Notes under the pieces: generated by a model | What the model was told of the DNA's origin: nothing | What the model saw: the letters and a program-made list of their open reading frames with translations, nothing else | The model's database searches: none | Position numbers and translations under genes: made by a program | Shown: one piece after another, positions 1 through 6,988 of the stretch | Layout of the letters: each line of letters opens with the position of its first letter | How positions within the stretch are numbered: the stretch's first letter is position 1 | Source: Clostridia bacterium | Lineage (GTDB): Bacteria; Bacillota; Peptococcia; DRI-13; SV3-B141 | Direction of reading: 5' to 3' | DNA length: 46,388 bases | Assembly: GCA_018433015.1 (NCBI GenBank) | Contig: JAHDSB010000126.1 | Location: 1 to 46,388, forward strand

Positions 1-1221
1 AAAGGGCTGGTAGGAGAAAAAAGCTCTCTCAAGATGTTGCCTTCGTATTTTACTAACCCTTCAGGACAGGAAAAAGGTATTTTTCTGTCCTTAGATTTAG
101 GCGGCACTAATGGGCGTGTGTATTTGCTGGAGTTATTAGGGGCAGGAGATTTTAAGATCAGAGAAGCCCTGGCTTTTCCCTTGAAAGGTTACGACCAAAA
201 GAGTGCAGGGTTTTATGACTTCACAGCACCTTCTGCCACAGGTGAAGATATGTTTGACTTCATTGTTGGCAAGTTAAAAGAAATAATCCGTCAAGACATA
301 GTTTATTCATTAGGATTAACTTTTTCTTATCCTTGTAATCAAGGAGGCCCAGACCACGCCGTATTGCTAAGCTGGACTAAAGAAATTAAAACTGCCGGAG
401 TAGTTGGTAGGAATGTGGGCCAAATATTAACGGCAGCATTACGCAAGCAGCAAGTAAATAACGTAACTCTGCAAGCCATAATAAATGATACCGTGGCAGT
501 TCAGTTGGCAGGGGCTTATGGACAGCCGGATTGTCGAATTGGTTCCATTATTGGAACGGGTCATAATTCCTGTTACCTTGAAACAACCGGTAATTATTTA
601 GCTAAGCCGGCAATTGTAAATATAGAAGCAGGTAACTTTGATAAGTTACCTTTTACTATGTATGACCAAGAACTTGATATGCATTCCAACCAACCGGGGG
701 TCCAGCTTATGGAAAAGATGGTATCCGGTAAATATCTGGGGGAATTGGTACGCCTAATTGTTCTAAGATTCTCCGAAGAAGGGTTACTTTTTAAAAGCTT
801 TTTTTCTCAACTTTCAACTCCCGGTATCTTTTCCACCCAAGACATTAGTAAAGTTCTTGGTGACAATACTAAGGAATTACAGACAATTAATAAGTTGCTA
901 ATACAACAAATGGGGATTACCACCAGTGCTTATGAAGAACGCTTAGGAGTATATAAAATTTGTCATGCAGTGCAAAAGCGTGCTGCCTCCTTAGTTGCAG
1001 CATCATACTTGGGTATTTTGGACCGGATAGACTGCTCATATGGGTCCCATGTTATAGCTGTGGATGGTTCCCTATATAATAAAATGCCAGGATATGCAAA
1101 ATACCTTAATGAAGCACTAGGGGAGGATATAAAAGGGAATATAGGCACTGTAACAGTTAAAGCTGTGCAAGAGGGATCAGCTCTAGGAGCTGCCTTAGCA
1201 GCTGCTAGACCTAAGTATTAA
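1..1221 (+). CDS. Hexokinase, eukaryotic-type family (5' end outside window)
   Basis: Phosphorylates glucose or another hexose with ATP at the entry of glycolysis, in the cytoplasm. The open frame runs in from base 1 without a stop, and the residues before the first internal ATG (base 34) look like the usual family lead-in to MLPSY, so the gene probably begins upstream of the window. Visible family motifs: LDLGGTNGRV (phosphate-binding loop), LGLTFSYPC (sugar contact), IINDTVAV with the likely catalytic Asp, GTGHNSCYLE, a NIEAGNF segment and the late glycine-rich VQEGSALGAAL. About 400 residues is the size of a single hexokinase unit. This all-alpha/beta hexokinase family is typical of eukaryotes; bacteria usually use ROK or Glk glucokinases, although clostridial members exist. 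The next gene follows after 29 bases. Confidence 0.88.
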   Translation, partial: KGLVGEKSSLKMLPSYFTNPSGQEKGIFLSLDLGGTNGRVYLLELLGAGDFKIREALAFPLKGYDQKSAGFYDFTAPSATGEDMFDFIVGKLKEIIRQDIVYSLGLTFSYPCNQGGPDHAVLLSWTKEIKTAGVVGRNVGQILTAALRKQQVNNVTLQAIINDTVAVQLAGAYGQPDCRIGSIIGTGHNSCYLETTGNYLAKPAIVNIEAGNFDKLPFTMYDQELDMHSNQPGVQLMEKMVSGKYLGELVRLIVLRFSEEGLLFKSFFSQLSTPGIFSTQDISKVLGDNTKELQTINKLLIQQMGITTSAYEERLGVYKICHAVQKRAASLVAASYLGILDRIDCSYGSHVIAVDGSLYNKMPGYAKYLNEALGEDIKGNIGTVTVKAVQEGSALGAALAAARPKY

Positions 1222-1250
1222 GACTATTGCTTATGTAAGAGGAAAGATGA

Positions 1251-3116
1251 GTGGTGGGAAATATGAATGATAAATTTGAAACTGCCAAGTATTATGCTTT
1301 TCATGAATTATCAAAAAGAATTGCGGAAGCAATCGAAGCTGTTTTAGAAATAGATGTTACTATCATGAATAAAGATTTGATACGTATCGCGGGGACCGGT
1401 AGATATAGACAAGGCATTGGCGAAAAAATCGAGCGCAAAACAGCCTTCGAGTACTGCTTGCTTACAGGTGAAGCCCAAATTATTATCAAAGGAAATGGTG
1501 ATCATCCCATTTGCTTAGAGTGTCCTCGACGTTCCACATGTACAGAAAAAGCAGAGATCTGTGTGCCCATCCTATTTAAAAAGGACTCCGTAGGTGTTAT
1601 TGGCATTATAGCCTTTGAAAGTAAGCAAAAAGAAAAAATAGTCACTAATAAGCAAATATATTTAAATTTCGTACAAAAAATGGCATCCTTATTAGAAGCC
1701 AAGTATTCAGAAATTGGAATGCAAATTGAAAATAAAGTATTATCAGGCCGACTTAATGCTATCCTGAACACCATTAACGAAGGATTAATAGTCTTTACGG
1801 CTGAGGGTCAGGTCCTCTATAAAAATCATGCTTTGGGCAAATTGTTTGCTGAAATGGGAATCGACAATAAGCAGGAGTTTATAAAAAAAATATGGCGCCA
1901 TCCTGTGATTGCTAAGCTTATGTCTCAGCAAGTGTGGGCAGAACCCCACGAGATAATGGTGGAACATCACCATAATAAATATGGCTTGCTGGCCTCCTTA
2001 ACTACTATGCAGGAAAAGGAAGCAAAAGAAATTATTATAACTTTACAGAATCTGAAAAAAATTGAGAAAAGAATTATTCAGGCTGTGGAAAAAAACCAAG
2101 TTAAACTACAATTTCAGGATATTAAGGGGATATCCCCTCTTTTTTTGGACGTAAAAAGATTATCTGAACAGGCTGCTATAGGGGATTCAAATATTTTAAT
2201 TTTAGGAGAGAGTGGAACGGGGAAGGAACTTTTTGCCCGGGCTATTCATAACAAAAGTCAGCGGAGAGAATTTCCCTTTGTTCCTCTTAATTGCGGAGCC
2301 ATTCCTGACGAATTGTTGGAGAGTGAACTGTTCGGTTATGAAAAGGGTGCCTTTACCGGGGCCTATACCACCAAAATAGGCAAGTTTGAAGTTGCGGAAA
2401 ATGGGACAATATTTTTAGATGAGATTAGTGAAATGCCTTACCGTTTACAAGTTAAGCTCTTAAGAATTCTTCAGGAAAAAGAAATTTGTCGCATCGGTAG
2501 CAATAAAATACGTACAGTAAATGTGCGGGTCATTGCTGCTACTAATAAGGATTTGCGCCGGCAAATTGAAAGGGGATTATTTCGGGAAGATTTGTATTAC
2601 AGATTAAATGTAATCCCCATCAGTATCCCTCCTTTACGCAAACGAAAAAAAGATATTCTTTACATGACGGAACATTTTGTAAAGTACTATGCCAAAATGT
2701 TGAAAAAAGATGTAACAGGGTTATCGGAGGAAGCTCAGGAGCTCTTTTTATTATATGATTGGCCCGGCAATGTTCGGGAATTGCAAAATGTCATTGAGTT
2801 TGCCGTTACTTTTGCTACAGATACTAAAATAAACAGCCAGTTAATCAAAAAACGCCTGAATATAAGTCAGGCTATAACACCACCTCAGATAGGGGAGGAG
2901 CACTTACCGCAGATATTCAGCAAGGAACCGTTGAGTTTATCTGTCCAAAGATATGAAAAAGAGATTATAACCAGGCATCTTCAGCACTGTTGGGATAAAA
3001 AGTATTCTAATGTAGTGAAAAGGATTTGTGAGGAGTTGAATATAAGTAGAGCTACTTTTTATAGAAAGGTAAAAGAATTGGGAATAAGTCTCAATAATGA
3101 GAAGGTCTCAAAATAG
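1251..3116 (+). CDS. Sigma-54-dependent transcriptional activator (PAS, AAA+, Fis-type HTH)
   Basis: Bacterial enhancer-binding protein that remodels sigma-54 RNA polymerase using ATP. Order of parts: an N-terminal sensor (about 1-150) with a Cys cluster C-x2-C-x5-C-x6-C near 88-104; a PAS-like segment (about 165-250); the AAA+ domain (about 290-520) with Walker A GESGTGKE near 319 and the sigma-54 contact loop GAFTGA near 366; and a C-terminal Fis-type helix-turn-helix ending NISRATFYRKVKELGI. The GTG start at 1251 has AGAGGAAAG just upstream; ATG 1263 is an alternative. A sigma-54 promoter lies 60 bases past its stop, before a cysteine desulfidase gene, so that gene is the likely target. 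The Cys cluster could bind metal or sense thiols, which is inference only. Confidence 0.93.
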   Translation: MVGNMNDKFETAKYYAFHELSKRIAEAIEAVLEIDVTIMNKDLIRIAGTGRYRQGIGEKIERKTAFEYCLLTGEAQIIIKGNGDHPICLECPRRSTCTEKAEICVPILFKKDSVGVIGIIAFESKQKEKIVTNKQIYLNFVQKMASLLEAKYSEIGMQIENKVLSGRLNAILNTINEGLIVFTAEGQVLYKNHALGKLFAEMGIDNKQEFIKKIWRHPVIAKLMSQQVWAEPHEIMVEHHHNKYGLLASLTTMQEKEAKEIIITLQNLKKIEKRIIQAVEKNQVKLQFQDIKGISPLFLDVKRLSEQAAIGDSNILILGESGTGKELFARAIHNKSQRREFPFVPLNCGAIPDELLESELFGYEKGAFTGAYTTKIGKFEVAENGTIFLDEISEMPYRLQVKLLRILQEKEICRIGSNKIRTVNVRVIAATNKDLRRQIERGLFREDLYYRLNVIPISIPPLRKRKKDILYMTEHFVKYYAKMLKKDVTGLSEEAQELFLLYDWPGNVRELQNVIEFAVTFATDTKINSQLIKKRLNISQAITPPQIGEEHLPQIFSKEPLSLSVQRYEKEIITRHLQHCWDKKYSNVVKRICEELNISRATFYRKVKELGISLNNEKVSK

Positions 3117-3136
3117 AGACGTATCATATTTGAGAC
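3088..3136. promoter_or_regulatory. Candidate enhancer (UAS): repeated GTCTC/GAGAC boxes
   Basis: Four copies of GTCTC or its complement lie at 3088-3092, 3105-3109, 3116-3120 and 3132-3136. The outer pair forms a perfect 8-base inverted repeat, GTCTCAAA (3105-3112) and TTTGAGAC (3129-3136). They sit about 40-90 bases upstream of the -24 element, overlapping the end of the regulator gene. Fis-type enhancer-binding proteins usually bind dyad sites of this sort as oligomers. Assignment to the neighbouring regulator is inference. Confidence 0.5.
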
Positions 3137-3175
3137 AATATTTAAAATATCCCGTAACATAAGGGCTTTCACCTT

Positions 3176-3190
3176 TGGCACAAATTTTGC
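3176..3190 (+). promoter_or_regulatory. Sigma-54 (-24/-12) promoter
   Basis: TGGCAC at 3176-3181, five bases, then TTGC at 3187-3190 followed by T. This fits the sigma-54 consensus TGGCAC-N5-TTGC, with the invariant GG (3177-3178) and GC (3189-3190) ten bases apart. Transcription should start near 3201, giving a leader of about 50 bases before the desulfidase start at 3252. Confidence 0.88.
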
Positions 3191-3251
3191 TTGTAAATAT
3201 TAACAATAAAGTAAATCTAAGTACATTTAAGCCAAAGGTGGGGTGGGTTTG

Positions 3252-4532
3252 ATGTTAAAGGAAAGCATAGATATGTTAACGCAAATCTTACAGGGAGAAG
3301 TTGCCCCTGCTACAGGTTGTACCGAACCTGTAGCCGTAGCTTATTCCACTGCAACAGCTAGGGAGCAAGTGGGAGGAGAGCTGGTTTCTCTGGAAGTATG
3401 GGTGGATCCCGGACTATATAAAAATGGATTAAGGGTAGGAATACCGGGGATTAGAGAAAGGGGCTTGGATGTAGCTGCAGCTTTAGGAATAACAGCAGGT
3501 CACAAGGAGAAAAAATTACGAGTAATTGACCACATCAAGGAAGAAGATTTGCAAAAGGCCAAAGAACTTATACAACAAGGTAAGGTTAAGATCAGAGTAA
3601 AAGATGGTCTAACGCGGCTCTATATTGAGACAGTACTCACAACAGAGCAAGGGAAAGTTAGAGTATTAACCATAGATAAACATTTAAATATAATTTGTAT
3701 AGATCAGGGCGATAAATATGAAAGCTTTAGCCCCGAAAGCTATAAAACGGACGAAGAAGCTGCCAGGCCAAGTATTCAGAGTTTTGACCTGGAAGATATC
3801 TTAATGTATGCGCGAAAAGTTCCCCTAAAAAATATTGCCTTCCTGGAAGAGGGAATAAAAATGAATAGGGCTATAGCTAAAGAAGGAAGCACTATTAAGA
3901 AAGGGTTAGGACAAGTATTTAGAAAAATTATTAAAACAGGATCTATGGAAAATGACGTCATAAGCTATGCCCAAATCTTATGTTCCCAAGCAGCGGAAGC
4001 TAGGATGGGGGGCAGCAGGTTACCGGTTATGAGCTGTGCAGGTAGTGGTAATCACGGTATAACGGTATTTTTGACTAATGTAGCCGTGGCGGAAAAATTC
4101 GGCAGTTCTAAAGAAAAATTATTGCGGGCCTTGGCCTTAAGTGCCCTAATTACTGCCTATATAAAATCTTATACGGGAACGCTATCGGCTATGTGTGGTT
4201 GCGGAGTTGCTGCCGGAATTGGAGCTAGTGCCGGTGTGGTCTATCAACTGGACGGAAACATAAAAGATATTTTTGGAGCCATGTTGAATATGGTAGGCAG
4301 TATTTCCGGCTTAATCTGTGACGGAGGGAAAGAAGGGTGTGCCTATAAGTTAGCATTGGCTAGCGGATGGGCTATCCAGGCGGCCCTTCTGGCTGTGAAT
4401 GGAGCAGTAATTCATGATGATAACGGGATTTTAGCAGGGGACTTCAAAAATTTATTCGCTAATTTAGGATATGTTTGTAAAGAAGGGATGATTTATACCA
4501 ATAAAACTATTTTAGAAGTAATGCAAGCATAA
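3252..4532 (+). CDS. cyuA: L-cysteine desulfidase / serine dehydratase-alpha-like Fe-S protein (UPF0597, YhaM/CyuA family)
   Basis: Family members break L-cysteine into H2S, pyruvate and ammonia using a [4Fe-4S] cluster. The N-terminal APATGCTEPVAVA motif carries the conserved Cys. Later Cys residues in SCAGSGNHG, MCGCGVAAGIGAS and CDGGKEGC match the cluster-binding pattern shared with the serine dehydratase alpha subunit. Length (426 residues) is normal. ATG 3252 was chosen over GTG 3243 because AAAGGTGGGG (3234-3243) is well spaced from it. It stands alone between a sigma-54 promoter and a strong terminator, so it is probably induced by the upstream activator, perhaps in response to cysteine. 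The symbol rests on family resemblance; another amino acid substrate cannot be excluded. Confidence 0.85.
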   Translation: MLKESIDMLTQILQGEVAPATGCTEPVAVAYSTATAREQVGGELVSLEVWVDPGLYKNGLRVGIPGIRERGLDVAAALGITAGHKEKKLRVIDHIKEEDLQKAKELIQQGKVKIRVKDGLTRLYIETVLTTEQGKVRVLTIDKHLNIICIDQGDKYESFSPESYKTDEEAARPSIQSFDLEDILMYARKVPLKNIAFLEEGIKMNRAIAKEGSTIKKGLGQVFRKIIKTGSMENDVISYAQILCSQAAEARMGGSRLPVMSCAGSGNHGITVFLTNVAVAEKFGSSKEKLLRALALSALITAYIKSYTGTLSAMCGCGVAAGIGASAGVVYQLDGNIKDIFGAMLNMVGSISGLICDGGKEGCAYKLALASGWAIQAALLAVNGAVIHDDNGILAGDFKNLFANLGYVCKEGMIYTNKTILEVMQA

Positions 4533-4550
4533 AGGGCAGGAAGGATAAAG

Positions 4551-4582
4551 AAAAAAGCCAGGTTTTTTAACCTGGCTTTTTT
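4551..4582 (+). terminator. Intrinsic terminator after the cysteine desulfidase gene
   Basis: Perfect stem AAGCCAGGTT (4555-4564) and AACCTGGCTT (4569-4578) with a TTTT loop, extended by flanking A and T runs and followed by a T-rich tail. Confidence 0.92.
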
Positions 4583-4668
4583 CTTTTTAGGAAAATATAG
4601 GAAATTAAAGTAAAAAAATTATAAATAAACAGTAATATTCTGTAAATAAATGCAGGGAAATCAGGGTA

Positions 4669-4677
4669 TGTTATAGA
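4669..4677 (+). promoter_or_regulatory. Possible extended -10 promoter before the NYN gene
   Basis: TG-T-TATAGA at 4669-4677 resembles an extended -10 element. No good -35 lies at the right distance. Transcription from here would begin near 4685, favouring the downstream translation start at 4752. Confidence 0.3.
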
Positions 4678-4751
4678 ATACTCCTAAAAATATGATATGG
4701 AGGTTAAAACTGGAATGGGTCTTAGAAATTTATTACAAAGGAGAAGGTTAT

Positions 4752-5300
4752 ATGAGGGCTGGTCAAACCATTTGGTTGATTGACGCGGCATATCTCTTCA
4801 ATGCTCAGCGTTCTTTAGGATCTAGTTATAATTTTGACTATTTAAAGTTAAGAAATAAGTTAGAGAAAGAGGGTCAGATTAGTAGAGTTTATTATTTAAA
4901 TTCCACACAAAATCCCCCGACCGATGCCCAGAATGGGTTCCACACTTGGTTAAAGACAGCAAAACCCGAAGGACCCCAAATTATAGTTAAATTATATAAA
5001 CTTAAAGAAGAGGCTTATCAATGTCCTTATTGTAATCACAAGTTTAATGAGCAAGTACAAAAAGGGGTAGATGCAGGTCTTTCCACCTTGATTGTGCGAC
5101 TAGCCTATCAGCAAAATTATGATAACTTAATACTATCTTCCGGTGATGGTGACTTAGAAGATGCCATCGCCCATGTTAAAGAATATCTTAAAAAACGTGT
5201 GGAGTTATGTGTTTTTCGTTATGGAGTTTCTCCCGATTTGCAAGCCTATGCTGATAGAATATATTGGATAAATGACTTTGCCCAGGAGGTAGCTAAATAA
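4752..5300 (+). CDS. NYN-domain (PIN-like) putative nuclease
   Basis: The fold is recognisable from WLIDAAYLFNAQ (first acidic residue), the QKGVDAGLSTLIVRLA segment and the SSGDGDLEDAI motif, the usual spacing of the acidic residues of a PIN-like metal-dependent RNase. A YQCPYCNHKF insertion (C-x2-C) before the second acidic segment looks like half of a zinc knuckle. The frame is open back to ATG 4692, but ATG 4752 has AAAGGAG at 4737-4743 and gives a protein beginning MRAGQTIWLID, as family members do. It is followed after 13 bases by the enoyl-CoA hydratase gene, with which it may be co-transcribed. The RNA substrate is unknown. Confidence 0.75.
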   Translation: MRAGQTIWLIDAAYLFNAQRSLGSSYNFDYLKLRNKLEKEGQISRVYYLNSTQNPPTDAQNGFHTWLKTAKPEGPQIIVKLYKLKEEAYQCPYCNHKFNEQVQKGVDAGLSTLIVRLAYQQNYDNLILSSGDGDLEDAIAHVKEYLKKRVELCVFRYGVSPDLQAYADRIYWINDFAQEVAK

Positions 5301-5313
5301 GGGAGGGAAAAAA

Positions 5314-6099
5314 GTGAGTAGAGAGCAATTAGTAGGAACGGAGAAACATGAGGGCATTGGCGTTGTTACTATGAATAATCCCCAGGCTTTGAATTCTTTG
5401 CATCCTGATTTAATTGAGCAACTTATGGTAGCTTTGCAGGAGATGGAAGAGGATTCCCAGATAAAAGTCATTATTTTGACAGGTAAGGGGAAAGCTTTTT
5501 GTGCCGGAGGGGATTTGCCCTATCTTGATGAGCTCAGTAATGCTAGAGAGGCCCAGGAGTATATTAAAAAAGCGGGACAAATTGTAGCAACCATAGTTAA
5601 ATTAAAGAAACCTGTAGTAGCTATGGTAAATGGAGCTGCAGCAGGGGCAGGATTTAACCTTGTATTGGCCTGCGATGTAGTTTTTTGTGCTGAATCAGCT
5701 AAGTTTATCCAAAGCTTTGCTAATGTGGGCTTGATACCCGACTGTGGCGGAATGTACTTTTTGCCACGCCGTATAGGGCTGGCTAAAGCTAAAGAGTTAA
5801 TGTTTACGGCAGAACCGCTAAAAGCGGGAGAAGCCTTAGAGTTAGGTCTGGTAAATCACGTAATAAATGATGCAGAATTAGAGGACAAGACCTGGGAATA
5901 CTGTGAAAAGCTGGCCCAGGGGCCTCCCCTGGCCATAAACTATATGAAGAGTGTGCTGAACAAAAGCTATGGCTTAGACCTGGAGGAGTTATTAGAGTTG
6001 GAAGCCAGCTTGCAAAGCATTTGTTTGCAAACGGAAGATAATAACGAGGGAATTAGGGCTTTTAGAGAGAAAAGAAAGCCCCTCTTTAAAGGGGTATAA
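5314..6099 (+). CDS. Enoyl-CoA hydratase/isomerase family protein
   Basis: Crotonase-fold enzyme acting on acyl-CoA thioesters in the cytoplasm. Visible: the substrate motif KAFCAGGDLPYLDE (oxyanion hole and CoA region, about residues 57-70), the second oxyanion segment MVNGAAAGAGFNLVLACD (about 105-122), and FANVGLIPDCGGMYFLPRRIG, which carries the usual catalytic-loop region with Asp where many hydratases have Glu. The length of 261 residues is standard. GTG start with GGGAGGGAAAAA upstream. No other beta-oxidation genes adjoin it, so the pathway cannot be assigned; it could be a hydratase, an isomerase or another crotonase. Confidence 0.88.
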   Translation: MSREQLVGTEKHEGIGVVTMNNPQALNSLHPDLIEQLMVALQEMEEDSQIKVIILTGKGKAFCAGGDLPYLDELSNAREAQEYIKKAGQIVATIVKLKKPVVAMVNGAAAGAGFNLVLACDVVFCAESAKFIQSFANVGLIPDCGGMYFLPRRIGLAKAKELMFTAEPLKAGEALELGLVNHVINDAELEDKTWEYCEKLAQGPPLAINYMKSVLNKSYGLDLEELLELEASLQSICLQTEDNNEGIRAFREKRKPLFKGV

Positions 6100-6143
6100 G
6101 GGGGATTTTGAAAAATCTAGAGCTAAAAAGTAAATATGGTAAA

Positions 6144-6180
6144 CAAAAAAATAGTACTTTTCAGTGGTACTATTTTTTTG
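6144..6180 (+). terminator. Intrinsic terminator after the enoyl-CoA hydratase gene
   Basis: Arms CAAAAAAATAGTAC (6144-6157) and GTACTATTTTTTTG (6167-6180) are fully complementary around a 9-base loop, and the descending arm supplies the T run. The stem is AT-rich. Its near symmetry could make it work on both strands. Confidence 0.8.
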
Positions 6181-6328
6181 TTTTCTAAGTAGAGTTGGTG
6201 AGTTTTAATATATTTAGACAAAATAAGAAAAAAATACTAATTTTATACAAAATTTAGGCAGGAAAACAGCGGCTTATTCCGTAATATGGTAAATATGATA
6301 AAGGATAACTAATTATGAGGTGATTAGG

Positions 6329-6979
6329 TTGTATAAAATTTTAGGAAAGATCCCCCCTAAAGCCCAGATCCTGCTTAGTTTATTGTTAGGTATCTTAGTT
6401 TTTTACGGAGGTATTAAATATGAGGAAATACGCTTAAATGATATTAAGTTGCAGGCTAACTTCGATTTAGTAGAGGAACAGCAAACAAGGGGGGAAGAAA
6501 CAGGAGATATGAAAACTTCTCCAGGAGAACAAGAGGAGACCAGGGAACCGGCTCAGGTAATGGTTCATGTAGTGGGAGCCGTAGAAAAGCCGGGAGTTTA
6601 TACCCTGGAGGAAGGGGAGCGCCTTAATGATGCTGTTGAAAAAGCAGGGCCCTTAGCTAAAGCCGACTTATCTCGCATTAACCTGGCTTTACCTGTAGAG
6701 GATGGTAAACAGATCTATGTACCTGCCCAAGGAGAAGAAATAGCTTCGGAAGAGGGAGCTGCTTATGGATTGGAGGTTAAAAGTGACGGTAAAATTAATA
6801 TTAATCAGGCCGGGAAGAAAGAGCTGGATAGTTTACCGGGAATAGGGCCCGCCTTAGCTCAACGCATTATGGATTACCGTCAAAATCATGGAGACTTTCA
6901 AAAAATAGAGGATATTACTAAAGTATCCGGCATAGGTCCCGTAATGCTTCAAAAGCTAAAAGATAAAATTAAAGTTTAG
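6329..6979 (+). CDS. comEA: Competence protein ComEA, membrane DNA receptor
   Basis: Binds incoming double-stranded DNA at the outer face of the membrane during transformation. One N-terminal membrane segment (about residues 10-27), a charged linker, an SLBB-type domain (VMVHVVGAVEKPGVYTLEEG) and a C-terminal helix-hairpin-helix pair (INQAGKKELDSLPGIGPALA, then ITKVSGIGPVMLQKL). TTG 6329 is preferred because GAGGTGA (6317-6323) lies just before it; GTG 6320 overlaps that Shine-Dalgarno site. comEC follows after 9 bases, as in Bacillus but without comEB between them. Confidence 0.92.
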   Translation: MYKILGKIPPKAQILLSLLLGILVFYGGIKYEEIRLNDIKLQANFDLVEEQQTRGEETGDMKTSPGEQEETREPAQVMVHVVGAVEKPGVYTLEEGERLNDAVEKAGPLAKADLSRINLALPVEDGKQIYVPAQGEEIASEEGAAYGLEVKSDGKININQAGKKELDSLPGIGPALAQRIMDYRQNHGDFQKIEDITKVSGIGPVMLQKLKDKIKV

Positions 6980-6988
6980 GAAAATAAC

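Noticed and set aside
4692-4751. Upstream ATG giving the NYN protein 20 more residues
   Set aside because: No ribosome site before it and family members start at the residues encoded from 4752, which has AAAGGAG.
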